64,000 nt of DNA, taken from Nitzschia sp. pyKryTriq1 (Eukaryota > Bacillariophyta > Bacillariophyceae > Bacillariales > Bacillariaceae). Of this stretch, positions 31,598 through 41,020 are shown piece by piece. The stretch spans positions 1,488,001 to 1,552,000 of the forward strand of contig OY101117.1 of the NCBI GenBank assembly GCA_956465555.1. The letters run 5' to 3'. The notes below the pieces were generated by a model. The model saw nothing but the letters and a program-made list of their open reading frames with translations. It made no database searches and was not told the DNA's origin. The stretch's first letter is position 1, and every line of letters starts with the position of its first letter. Made by a program: the position numbers and the translations under genes.

Positions 31598-32934
31598 TTA
31601 TCCATCCATGCATCTCTGCCGTTTTGACTGGCCATCCGCTTCTACGTCCATGTCGGTATGCTCAGCCTCGGCCTTGGTCTTTCGACCTAAGAATTCTTGA
31701 TTCCATGTTACCCGCGGCAAATAATATACATCCCGATTGTGCCAGTATTTTCGTCGAATTCCTTCCCATACGTTGTCGCTGTTGACCTGGATTTGACACT
31801 GGAGGAATTCTGTGTCAAACCCCAGTTTGTCAAGCTGCAACTTGACCACCTGGCAAGCTGACAGTCAAAGCAAATAATATCTGTGAGGCATTACCACTTT
31901 CTCCCCGCTGTGCACCGACCAACCACATATGACATGCTTCCACACTTACCAACCCCATGGAAAAAAAGATTGTCGGGTGCAAGGCCATTGAAGAAGGAAT
32001 AAATTCCTTTGGGTTTGCTTAGAATTTGAGACATTTGAACATGAAAATCTTCCATATCCATAGAATGTTCGCCATATGTGTCAAAAAAGACTGCATCAAG
32101 CTCCACACCTTGTTGAATTAGTTGCGGCATGACCTCCTGCCATTTTCCATGACAAATCTTAACATTGGGCTTTTGGTCCCACTTGTCGGCCAACATTTTT
32201 TTATAGACATCCGGATGGGCCTCAATAATGACATGGAGCGTTGGAGAGAACTGATCTTGCAGGATCCCGTCAATGATGCCCATCCCGAATCCTACATTGA
32301 GAACCCGACTCCCAGCCTCCATTAGAATTTGAGCATGTGCATGCATCAGTGGTCTTTCCCATTCCATCATGACAGCATCATCGTCTTGATCCAACAACGC
32401 CGTCCCATCTTCGTTGTATTTTAGTTTGTGATCCAAATAATCAGGTTTTGTCGATGATTCTTGTTCCGCGCTCGTTTCTGGAGTAACAGGAGTCATAATA
32501 GATGTGGTACCACCTGCTTGACTTCGCTGGCATCGTTCCAATTCACCCAAAATCAATTCACTCCGTGTTCCCCATTCCACAAGAAGATTCACGACTTCCC
32601 AGTGCTCGGCGTCGGTCGCATAATTTCCCGCGCATTGTCCCTTGCGATCAATGGCATTCCAGGGCGCTCCTCCGTCCAAGAGTTGTTGGCACAGTCCCAT
32701 ATTACCAACTTTGGCTGCCGCCATCAAAGGCGACAATCCCGTTTCCAAATCTTGTTGCGAGACATACATGCCATTTTGCTGGACCAATTCTTGGATCGTC
32801 TTGGCATCGCCTGTGGCACATGCATCGATCATTTGACGGACCTTTTCCATCGGCAAGGTGGAATCTCCGTTCAACATGCTACTAGAGTATTGTTGCTTTT
32901 GCTTTTCTGTCTGTGAATCAAACGTAGTCGCCAT
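31598..32934 (-). CDS. RMT2-type protein arginine N-methyltransferase (ankyrin + methyltransferase)
   Basis: Exon 1 is 32934-31950, intron 31949-31858 (92 nt, GTAAGT...CAG), exon 2 is 31857-31598; 414 aa. Ankyrin repeats occupy about 60-130 ('TGLSPLMAAAKVGNMGLCQQ'). The methyltransferase domain has 'GSRVLNVGFGMGIIDGIL' (SAM site), 'HVIIEAHPDVYKKM', 'FDTYGEHSMDMEDF' and 'YSFFNGLAPDNLFFHGVACQ', then 'VWEGIRRKYWHNRDVYYLP'. This is the layout of fungal/plant RMT2, which delta-methylates ribosomal protein L12 in yeast, and of GAMT. Splicing joins 'FFHG' to 'VACQVVKLQLDKLGF', as expected of the family. The stop is only 29 nt from that of the convergent GRAM-VASt 2. Confidence 0.87.
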
Positions 32935-33296
32935 TGTAGGTAGCCTTCAACAGAAGTTTGGGTTTATGATGGAAATGAGAGAAAAAGCGAAAAGCTCGGC
33001 ACTCTCTCGGCACGAGAAAAATAATGAGTGGCCCGTTTTGAAACCGGTTGAAGGACAGATCCAGATCCAAAAACAGAATAATCCGACGACGACTCCTCAC
33101 TCCTCCTCCTCGAGAGGTTTCTCCGGCGCGCGTACTACCTGCGCAGAAAAATGCCGCCAACCGCCAACACCGCACATTACGAGTTATTACGACTTTACAC
33201 CTGAACGTGCTGTAGTAAGACGTAAGACAATGATGCCCAAAAGCCACTTCCCACTGTCTTAAACCTATCACTCCTCTATCAATAACATCTTGAACC
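32935..33296. promoter_or_regulatory. Short divergent promoter (RMT2-like / AIMP1-like)
   Basis: A 362-nt spacer. It has a perfect GACGACGACTCCTC at 33085-33098 followed by further CTCCTCC, about 150 nt from one start and 200 nt from the other. No gene seen. It lacks a strong GTAC cluster, unlike most other promoters here. Confidence 0.5.
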
Positions 33297-33992
33297 ATGG
33301 CGACTGCTAACGAATTGTTGGATAGAGCCATTGCTGACTTGGAGGGTCGTTTGGGCCTCAAGCCTGGCCAGAGCATAGGCGGGAAACCGTCGGGCAAGAA
33401 GCAAGGTGGTGGTGGCAAGCCCAAAAACAAGGGAGGAAACGACAACGACAAGGAAGCCGCTTCCGGCAAGAACGAGGATCAACCCGATATTTGCAAACTA
33501 GAATTCAAAGTTGGTGTGATTGTCAATGTCTGGAATCACCCGGAAGCCGATAAACTGTACTGCGAAGAAATCGACGTCGGGGAAGAAGAGCCAAGACAAA
33601 TTGCTTCGGGGTTACGCCCTCATTTTACATTGGAGCAAATGCAAGGACAACGACTACTGGTGGTTTCTAATCTAAAGGCCAAGAATTTAGTCAAATTCAA
33701 ATCGCATGGAATGGTTCTGTGCGCAGCCGCTGCCACCGCGGACGGAGGAGAGAAGGTGGAATTTGTCGAGCCACCCACCGACGCCAAGATTGGCGAGGTG
33801 GTCACCTTTGAGGGATTACCGCCCCCAGAACCGTGGCCGCAGTCACAGGTAGAGAAGAAAAAAGTCTTTGCGGCATGCATGGATGGTATGAAAACGACAG
33901 AGGATTGTGTGGCGACGTGGAATGGGCACGCCTTTATGACGTCGGCGGGGCCCTGCAGAGCGAAATCCATTGCAGGTGGCGTAATGCGTTAA
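33297..33992 (+). CDS. AIMP1/Arc1p-like tRNA-binding protein (EMAPII OB-fold)
   Basis: 231 aa, single exon. After a short helical start ('ATANELLDRAIADLEGRLGL') and a Lys/Gly-rich linker comes the tRNA-binding OB fold (about 66-180): 'LEFKVGVIVNVWNHPEADKL', 'YCEEIDVGEEEPRQIASGL', 'QGQRLLVVSNLKAKNLVKFK', 'SHGMVLCAA'. The C-terminal extension ('KIGEVVTFEGLPPPEPWPQS') is that of EMAPII/AIMP1 and the tyrosyl-tRNA synthetase C-domain. It probably delivers tRNA to cytosolic aminoacyl-tRNA synthetases. No synthetase catalytic domain is attached. Confidence 0.92.
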   Translation: MATANELLDRAIADLEGRLGLKPGQSIGGKPSGKKQGGGGKPKNKGGNDNDKEAASGKNEDQPDICKLEFKVGVIVNVWNHPEADKLYCEEIDVGEEEPRQIASGLRPHFTLEQMQGQRLLVVSNLKAKNLVKFKSHGMVLCAAAATADGGEKVEFVEPPTDAKIGEVVTFEGLPPPEPWPQSQVEKKKVFAACMDGMKTTEDCVATWNGHAFMTSAGPCRAKSIAGGVMR

Positions 33993-34217
33993 TCTACCAT
34001 CTACTGTTATTAGTACTTTTAGCAAGTTGAAACATTTGATTTTTTAGAGAGTAGAAGAATCTAGAATCAGCTGTAGGTATTCTACCTTGTGAGTTCAAGG
34101 CAGGGTGTAGTGTCCAGTGCACAAGACATTGGAATCATCATCGAATCGTCGACAACCACCTCTCTGAATAGCGGACAGAAGGCAGGGTGGTGAGGATTCG
34201 TCTCGTTCGAACCATTT

Positions 34218-36128
34218 TCATTTTTTTGTAGTGTATATCAAGCCTTGAAGCTCCGAAAGCATTAGGTCAAATAAATCCATCGGGGGTGGGGAGTTCCGGC
34301 CTGGAAATGTAGCTTGAGCCGAGCCTCCTCCGATGGACGACTGCGAGGATTGTGGACTTGTGGCAAGAGGGGGGCGATGCTGTCCTGTCAAGACATAGTC
34401 AATGTGACGACAATGCGTTTCCAGGCTATGCGATAAGGATTGCTGGTTTTGATGCTGATTCTGCTTTTGATGATGCGCGTACTGTTGAACTTCTAGCGCA
34501 ACGTGGGTGGAACGGTCCAAGAGACGAGATGCCGTCTCCCATGCCGCATGGACTTGATTGAGGGTTCCAGCGTCCATGGGTTCTCCCGCGAGTAGGTGAC
34601 CACCACCATTCGTAGTAGAGGGATCAATATTTGTGGGCGATGCTGACCCATTCTCAACGCCACTCCGAGCCATAACCGGCTGTTTGGCCGGCAGCAAGGC
34701 ATGCACTTGACGGCACAACTCACGATATTCCGCAATGTCCATACCGAGACGCAAGACACTAGCCTGGATCAAAGATAAATACATGGATGGTTCACCATTG
34801 GTAGCGATGGGTGCGTTCATGGAAACGAAGGTGCTGGGTTGTTCATACAGTGGCTCCACTGCCAAACTGGCGAACCGTCGATTCCGTGCCATGGTTTCGT
34901 CCACCACAATGAGTTCCGCATGATCGAGAAGACTGTTTTCAAAGGATTCCATAATTTTTATCGTCAAAGCCTGGATCCATTGTCGTTGTACGGTTCGATT
35001 CGGGGCTCGGAAAACGTGTGAGGTGCCTCTCGAGCTTACCACCTCAAAGGAATGAGGAACTCGAAACAGCGGCGAGGCCCTATATTCCGTATTGGGTTCG
35101 AGCAACAGGGCTTGTCCCAAAGAGATTCGACCATGCTTTTTGCCCAAACGTAGACCGTCATTACCGAGAAATCCAGAAGAAGCAGATTGTGGGGCGTACG
35201 GAACGCGGGTGGTATACCATAAATGATCGTCCGTCAAGACACAATGCACTCGCCGCCACACGTGTGGATCCTTGCCGGATTGTTTCAGGAGATATCCACT
35301 GCTTGCGGGTTGAACTTGGTACATTTGAAAATAGCGCCGCAATTCCTTGTTTCGTTTAGTGTCCTTGTTGTTGCTTTCGCTTGTCGTGACTTCTTCCATG
35401 AAGGGACATCGAGATAGCAGGAGATCAACATCATAATACACATCCCCGTCTCGTGTATCCGTTTCGTCCACTCCATCATTCCCCAAAAATTCTTCGTCCT
35501 CGTCCTCCTCCTGGCTGAACTCTTCCTCTTCCATAGATGTACAATACCCATCGAGCTCAATGCAGCTCGGAATGGGGCTTCGGGATGGATCACCGGCATT
35601 GCTGGGGACAAAATACCACTGAACTTTTGGTGATATGTTGGAGGTGCCAAAGGGAGCTTGTTCCTGTATCCGACGTAAATGCTCCATCATTTTATCGCGG
35701 GTCTCCCAAGGATTGTCATCAGGCTGCAAGGTCTTGATGATGTGAAATGGCTCCGAAGATTTCGCAGAATTCGGAACCGATGCATTTTCAATGGATCGCT
35801 GTGGTGGCTCGTGTTCAAACTGAATGTAATCTTTGGGTAATGAATACAACGTCCCCACCAGCACTAATGAGTCCACGGCCTCGTCGTTCCCAGAGTTGGT
35901 GTTCTCCAGGGATGACAGTTTGAGCGTGTCTCGTAGTAATTGGGTGACATCCTTGGCTTTGGCGGCGTCTGGGTTTATCCGAATAGCAGCTGACGAAGTG
36001 ATCAGTTCGCGCCTACTGTAACTCCCATTGCTTTGTTGCGGTTGTTGATGATGCGCTTGCGATTTGTTGCCAGAAGACAGCCACTGTTGCCAGTAGATTC
36101 GCTGAGATTCCCCCTTGGCCTTCTTCAT
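34218..36128 (-). CDS. PH-domain protein of unknown function
   Basis: 636 aa, one exon, start at 36128. A pleckstrin-homology domain is near 276-400: 'SSGYLLKQSGKDPHVWRRVH', 'CVLTDDHLWYTT' and the closing 'RTVQRQWIQALTIKIMES' with its conserved Trp. Upstream an acidic stretch ('EEEEFSQEEDEDEEF') precedes 'CPFMEEVT'. The C-terminal 200 residues are helical with Gln/His runs and end in 'LFDLMLSELQGLIYT'. It probably binds phosphoinositides or another membrane partner. I see no GEF, GAP or kinase domain. Confidence 0.72.
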   Translation of the reverse strand: MKKAKGESQRIYWQQWLSSGNKSQAHHQQPQQSNGSYSRRELITSSAAIRINPDAAKAKDVTQLLRDTLKLSSLENTNSGNDEAVDSLVLVGTLYSLPKDYIQFEHEPPQRSIENASVPNSAKSSEPFHIIKTLQPDDNPWETRDKMMEHLRRIQEQAPFGTSNISPKVQWYFVPSNAGDPSRSPIPSCIELDGYCTSMEEEEFSQEEDEDEEFLGNDGVDETDTRDGDVYYDVDLLLSRCPFMEEVTTSESNNKDTKRNKELRRYFQMYQVQPASSGYLLKQSGKDPHVWRRVHCVLTDDHLWYTTRVPYAPQSASSGFLGNDGLRLGKKHGRISLGQALLLEPNTEYRASPLFRVPHSFEVVSSRGTSHVFRAPNRTVQRQWIQALTIKIMESFENSLLDHAELIVVDETMARNRRFASLAVEPLYEQPSTFVSMNAPIATNGEPSMYLSLIQASVLRLGMDIAEYRELCRQVHALLPAKQPVMARSGVENGSASPTNIDPSTTNGGGHLLAGEPMDAGTLNQVHAAWETASRLLDRSTHVALEVQQYAHHQKQNQHQNQQSLSHSLETHCRHIDYVLTGQHRPPLATSPQSSQSSIGGGSAQATFPGRNSPPPMDLFDLMLSELQGLIYTTKK

Positions 36129-37829
36129 CTTGCTTGCTGCTGATTTCTATGCCTGTTCTACCGTTTCCTCGGCATCCTTTCCAAAACAATTATGTACTCA
36201 AGCGAGATTATACTGTGCCGTACTGGTAACTTGACCCTCCGATGAATGCTTTTCGAAGAGCAACAAGGAGTGGGAAGAAAAGTACAAGCGTAATAGGACA
36301 AAGACAGCTACTGGTATCGCTGGTGGCGAGCGGAGCGGGGTGTCGGAAATCGTGCTGGACAGATGGCCAGACGTAATGAATCGAATGTGTCGACAGCTCG
36401 TGATCGAGTTCCACGTCTCAGTTTGGATACTCGGAACGACATCGATCTGCTAGAGTCTTGGATCGGTGTAACTGAATCTTGGAAGACGGAAGCACGAGTA
36501 GATGGAGCTTCCCGTGGTTTCCATCCCATTGATGAGGCATATGTTGCTCATGCAGGATTCCCAGATTGAGCTTCCAGGAAGCTAGCTGGAGTCCTCTGTG
36601 GGCAGAAGCTGTCTATACTGCCACAAGACTTCACAACGCGGTCCCCAATCGCACTGGCCCGGCTCCAGACAAGCAGTGGTACGGGACGCCTCCAGCACTC
36701 TTGAATCATCTTATCAAGTTCGGCCGCATCGGCTACGTTACTATCAGAGAGAAGCAGCCGAAGCTGCTGACTTCGAAAGCGAAGAAAATGGTGTTCATGG
36801 GATACGCAACGGACCATGCCGGTGACGTATTTCGCATGTACAACCCCGAGACCAAGCGCGTCATCGAGTCTCGCGATCTAGCATGGACCGTCCTGGCGAA
36901 GAACACTGGCGAGCACTGGGCCGCCTAGTTGGCTATGTAGCCGGACTAGACCCAAATACTCTCATCTTGAGGAAGCCTCGCGATCTGAAGGTCTATGCCT
37001 ACGTTGACTCGAACTGGGCAACGAACAAGCAGGAAAACCGACGCAGCGTTTCTGGATATATTCTCACCGTTGGAGGATTCCTGATGAACGCAGTTTCAAA
37101 GACTCAGTCCTCGGTTACTCTGAGCAGTACCGAAGCTGAGTACATTGCCGCGTCGACTTGTGCCACCGAAATTCAATTTGTGCAGATGTTGCTCGACAAG
37201 ATCGTGCCCAACGCAGATACTCGCCCAGCTACCCTGTTTGAAGACAATACCGGCGCGATTTATCTTATGGAGAATCATCAAGCAGTTGGAAATCGCACCA
37301 GGTACTGTACGTGCGACGTACGCACCAGCTCTGGGTGGGGTGGGCGGTTGCTGAGGAAAAAGTGGCCGCCGGAATGGCTTCGGGCACCAATTTTGCTGTT
37401 GTAGCCTGCGTCGCTGTGGTTGCATTCCAACTCAGGACACAGCTCTTTTTTGGTGATGGTGATCATGCCAGCAGGCCAAAAAAAATCACACACAACAAGG
37501 ATTCCTTTTGGTCCAACTAGTCAATAGTTTTTTTTGCGCGCCAAAACGTGTGACCCAGACCAAGAACAACAGCCCCATCATGATGGCTTGGCCGTCTCGC
37601 CCACCTGCCACCGCCACTTCGAAATATTTCGCATGGGGCACTCTCTCGGCTCTCTCGCTCGGCTATCTCTCTAGGTACCGTACTCGACCATGAGTGATGA
37701 TTTGCCGCTCGCTCGTTGTCATTTCATTCGATGATTGTACCGGTAGTCGACACAACCCATCGTTTGCTCCATTCTTTTCGGCCTACTACAGTATTAGCAT
37801 TTCTGCAAAAATAGACGAGCAGTCTGATC
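36129..37829. other. Spacer holding the second copia fossil
   Basis: Apart from the copia remains (about 36362-37310) I see no supported gene. The 500 nt before 37830 probably hold the promoter of the HMG/histone-fold gene. They contain GTAC-type palindromes (about 37300-37320, 37673-37690) and a short open frame without similarity. Confidence 0.5.
36362..37310 (+). mobile_element. Ty1/copia retrotransposon fossil (integrase and RNase H parts)
   Basis: Copia pol pieces lie in the usual order on the plus strand: the back of the integrase ('LWAEAVYTATRLHNAVPNRT', 'KKMVFMGYATDHAGDVFRMY') and RNase H ('VYAYVDSNWATNKQENRRSV', 'SSTEAEYIAASTCATEIQFV', 'FEDNTGAIYLMENHQAVGNR'). Most of the reverse transcriptase lying between them in an intact element is absent. 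The element is broken with several breaks, no LTRs were recognised, and it is degraded enough to be old. Confidence 0.75.
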
Positions 37830-39163
37830 ATGTCGTCGACGAATGAAGAAATAATCGAACAGCAAGAGGAGGAAACTACCGCCGTAGCCGCCACAAATGA
37901 CGACGAACCCTCAAGCCACGGGGTAGTCTCCCCCGACGATGATCACAAAGGTGATGATGGTGATAATGAGGAGGCAGATGTGGGAGAAGAATCTGGGGAA
38001 TCTATGCTACCACCACCCGAAGATCAACCGGAAGAAGCAGAGGACGCACCGGATGACGATAACAATGCGGACGAGCAGGCACCAATGGTAGACGGGGAGG
38101 CTGCCACCAACGACGAGGAACCGGAAGACACAAAGGAATCAACACAAGAAGCCGACGCTGAAAAGAACCTAGACGAGGATGAGGAAGCCGCCGGCGAGGA
38201 AGAAGAAATCAATGAGGAGACAAAAGAAGAGGACGATGATGAGATCGACGACGAAGTCGAGGAACACGACGACGACGTCGATGATGACGATTCTGTTAGT
38301 GGAAAAGAGAAGAAGAACAATGCAGCTCCATTAGCTTCCTCTCTTCCACCCCGTCCAGTGAAACGTGCACGAACGGCTTATTTTATCTTCACGGACGAGA
38401 AGCGCCCTAAAGTACAAGCCGAGGTACGTTACGAATTTGTTTTCTCTTCATCATTGGAAAAGGATTGGTGGAGCATATTCCTACCAAGATGAAAGCTATT
38501 ATTTTGGTGAATTGATCTCGTCTTGCATCTCTAACTCCTTATTCATTCATTGATTTTCCTCTCCCGATCTCGCTAATGTTTTGCTCGAAACAGCATCCGG
38601 GCGAAGGTGTGGCAGTTGTAGCCAGAATCATGGGTCAAATGTGGTCGACATTGCCTCCCGAGGAGAAAGAGAGCTACCAAGAAAGAGCTGCTCAAGAACG
38701 CGATCGAGTTGCAAAAGAGATGGAGGAGTGGAAGGCAGCTGGTGGTGTCGTGGAGACCGACAATGGTGGAGATGGACCTCACAAAGACTCTTCGTCACTT
38801 ATCTATCCCCTTGGGCGGATTCGGAAGATTTGCAAGCTGGACCCAGAAGTGCGAGGCATGTCCAAAGAAGCTTTGCTTTTGATCACAAAGTGTGCTGAAC
38901 TTGCTACTAGTAAGCTGGGACAAGAGACGGTCCGTGTCGCTCAGTTGCAGAATCGGCGTAAACTTTTGCCAGAGGATGTGGCGCTAGTCTGTTCGAACCG
39001 TGAGCAATTCCTCTTTTTGAAGGACGATGTCAAAGATCTAGTGAAAGACATGGTTTCCAAGCAGGATCCCAAGCCAGTACCGAAAAAGGGGGATACAGCG
39101 CGGGAAGTGGCCGCTGCAGGAAGCAAACCATTAACTTCCTATTTTGGCGTGGCCAAGAAGTAG
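37830..39163 (+). CDS. HMG-box and POLE4-like histone-fold fusion protein
   Basis: Exon 1 is 37830-38423, intron 38424-38593 (170 nt, GTACGT...CAG), exon 2 is 38594-39163; 387 aa. Residues 1-170 are acidic and disordered. The HMG box (about 178-245) spans the splice: 'RARTAYFIFTDEKRPKVQAE' then 'HPGEGVAVVARIMGQMWSTL' and 'PPEEKESYQERAAQERDRV'. A histone fold of NF-YC/POLE4 type follows (about 269-345): 'PLGRIRKICKLDPEVRGMSK', 'EALLLITKCAELATSKLGQE', 'NRRKLLPEDVALV'. The last residues are 'SKPLTSYFGVAKK', like a PCNA-interacting box with Ser in place of Gln. The layout suggests a chromatin factor acting near replication forks, for example with DNA polymerase epsilon; the partner is unknown. 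Confidence 0.85.
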
Positions 39164-39433
39164 GCTTGGAGTACTTTCTATGCTGCTTGGATTAGGAGTC
39201 CTTAGCACTAGGGGTCCTACCTGCACGGATGGAACGCCACACGAGGGATTGTAATTAGGACAGAGAAAAACAAATCATTTTTTAAGGTTATCTATTAGCC
39301 ATGCCACGAGCGTGTGATCATGGGAGTTACATCCTATTTCCTTAGTCATTTATTCCTTTGTACGGATGCATGTCGTATTTTACATAACAGCTTATTGTTA
39401 GTCAACATTTTTTGCTCTTGGTAATTGAAGTAA

Positions 39434-39760
39434 TTAGATCAAACCCAAATTGTGGTAGTATTCGCACCAAAGCTGAATCTGCAAGGATAAAGTCCCTGCG
39501 CCCAGGCAAGGATCGTTACTGTTGCTGGATGGGGAGGAGTCGTCTTTGGCCTTCATACCAGGCGTAAGTATCGTCTTGTGATCCAGCGCAACTGGCATTT
39601 CTGGCTGCGCCTTCCCCGCATTCCCCGCATGGATTGACTCCTCTAGAAATCGCAACGATCCTTGTGCCCCTTGCACAGCCTGGAACCGCAATGAATGCAG
39701 AATCGCTGTCAAAAAGAAAATCAGCATTGACCTATCATTCTTGCGTGCAAAGATCTTCAT
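39434..39760 (-). CDS. Small putative secreted protein
   Basis: A 108-aa open frame with an ATG at 39760. The N-terminus 'MKIFARKNDRSMLIFFLTAI' and 'LHSLRFQAVQG' looks like a signal peptide or anchor. The rest is hydrophilic with a Ser-rich stretch and ends 'LWCEYYHNLGLI'. I do not recognise it and see no domain. It stands alone between the HMG/histone-fold gene and the Hop2-like gene. It could be a chance frame. Confidence 0.35.
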   Translation of the reverse strand: MKIFARKNDRSMLIFFLTAILHSLRFQAVQGAQGSLRFLEESIHAGNAGKAQPEMPVALDHKTILTPGMKAKDDSSPSSNSNDPCLGAGTLSLQIQLWCEYYHNLGLI

Positions 39761-40403
39761 TTTATTCGGCTGAGAAAATTGAAGACGGGAGAGTTGACAA
39801 AGCTACGGGGATGATGATGTGAACTGAAAGATTTTGACGACGAGCAAATCTAATGGCGACAGCACTGTTTGGTTTGTTCTGCTTCAAGCAAACAATTTTG
39901 TGTTGTTCGTTGTGAATATGATGCACTCTTACCAGTACGTACACCGGCAGGAGTTCTTTAGTTTCGTAGGGTAGCAAACCAGAGAACCAAACTACTACCG
40001 GTAGTCTAACGGTAATAGGGAGGCTGCTTGTGTACAAATAAATCACACGTGCTTGCTACTGTACAAATAAGTACCAAAAATTTTCATACTTCTTTGTTGG
40101 TCCTTTTTCGAAGACTGACGACTCCTCTATCTGCTCTTTGTAGAGCAGGCGGAACATGCAGAGAACATAAAGAATGTCCTATCCCGAAGTCGATTTCGAA
40201 GACGTTAAGTCTTTGAGAATAATCTAATGCCCCTGAATATTAGTTATGAAGCACAAAGAGCCTTCTTCTCTAAAGCACCTGGTACACTACGAGTACTTAC
40301 GACGACGACTCTTATTTACCCGCTGCACCTGACGAGTGCTACTTTTGTTCCGATTGGTCGACCAGTCGACTGACTAACTTGCTACTCCTCCTGTTTCCAA
40401 TAG

Positions 40404-40480
40404 ACTACTACTACTACTAGTAGTAGTACTATCTACTAGTAGTAGTACTACTACTACTATCTAGTAGTAGTAGTAGTAGC
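40404..40480. repeat. ACT/AGT trinucleotide hairpin repeat
   Basis: Alternating (ACT)n and (AGT)n tracts, each the reverse complement of the next, so the strand can fold into several alternative hairpins. It is next to copy B of the 38-nt repeat. Confidence 0.85.
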
Positions 40481-40492
40481 AGCTTCATAATT

Positions 40493-40530
40493 TCGTAAAG
40501 CAGCGAAAAAGTGCACCGTGTAATTTTAGT
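40493..40530 (+). repeat. 38-nt dispersed repeat, copy B
   Basis: Begins 'TCGTAAAGCAGCGAAAAAGT'. It matches 23346-23383 nearly throughout, in the same orientation, and also lies beside ACT/AGT tracts. Confidence 0.65.
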
Positions 40531-41020
40531 ACAGTTGGATAAGTGATCTTCCCCCCGCCTCTACTATTAATAGATTGGAAGGGTTACTTTCTTGTTATCG
40601 CCTGTTAGGGTCGTTCGAGAGAGAAAGTAGAGTGAGTCTATTGCTCGTCTACTCAGAAGGAATATGTACGTGGAGAGTACCGTAGACTCGACAGAGTAGG
40701 GGAGTAGATTGCTCCACTAGCTAGCTGACAGTACTCTAGAAGATTTACTAGGGCACCCACCGCTGCTGCTACTCTCCATCTCTTGTCCCAGGAGTGGAGT
40801 ACTAGATCTCTAGAGCTCTGCTACGAGGAAAATCTCTACAGTATTCGCATTCAGGGTATAATACTAGTAGTACCACGAGCAAAAGAAGCGAAAAATGGCA
40901 GCGAAGTATCGACGAGTGGCTGGTCTACTACTCTACTCTAGAGGTTACCAGTAGTCAAGATCAGAAAAACAGAAACGCTGACTTTTAATATTACATGGTT
41001 CTCCAGCCGGATGATTCTTC

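Larger units (their letters stand above)
39164..41020. other. Long repeat-rich spacer
   Basis: A 1.86-kb stretch whose only candidate gene is the small one at 39434-39760. The part from 40200 to 41000 is full of ACT/AGT, CTCTAGAG and TACTAG-type short palindromes, includes copy B of the 38-nt repeat, and has no coding signal. It may be the remains of a non-autonomous DNA element, but no terminal inverted repeats or target-site duplication could be fixed by eye. Confidence 0.5.
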
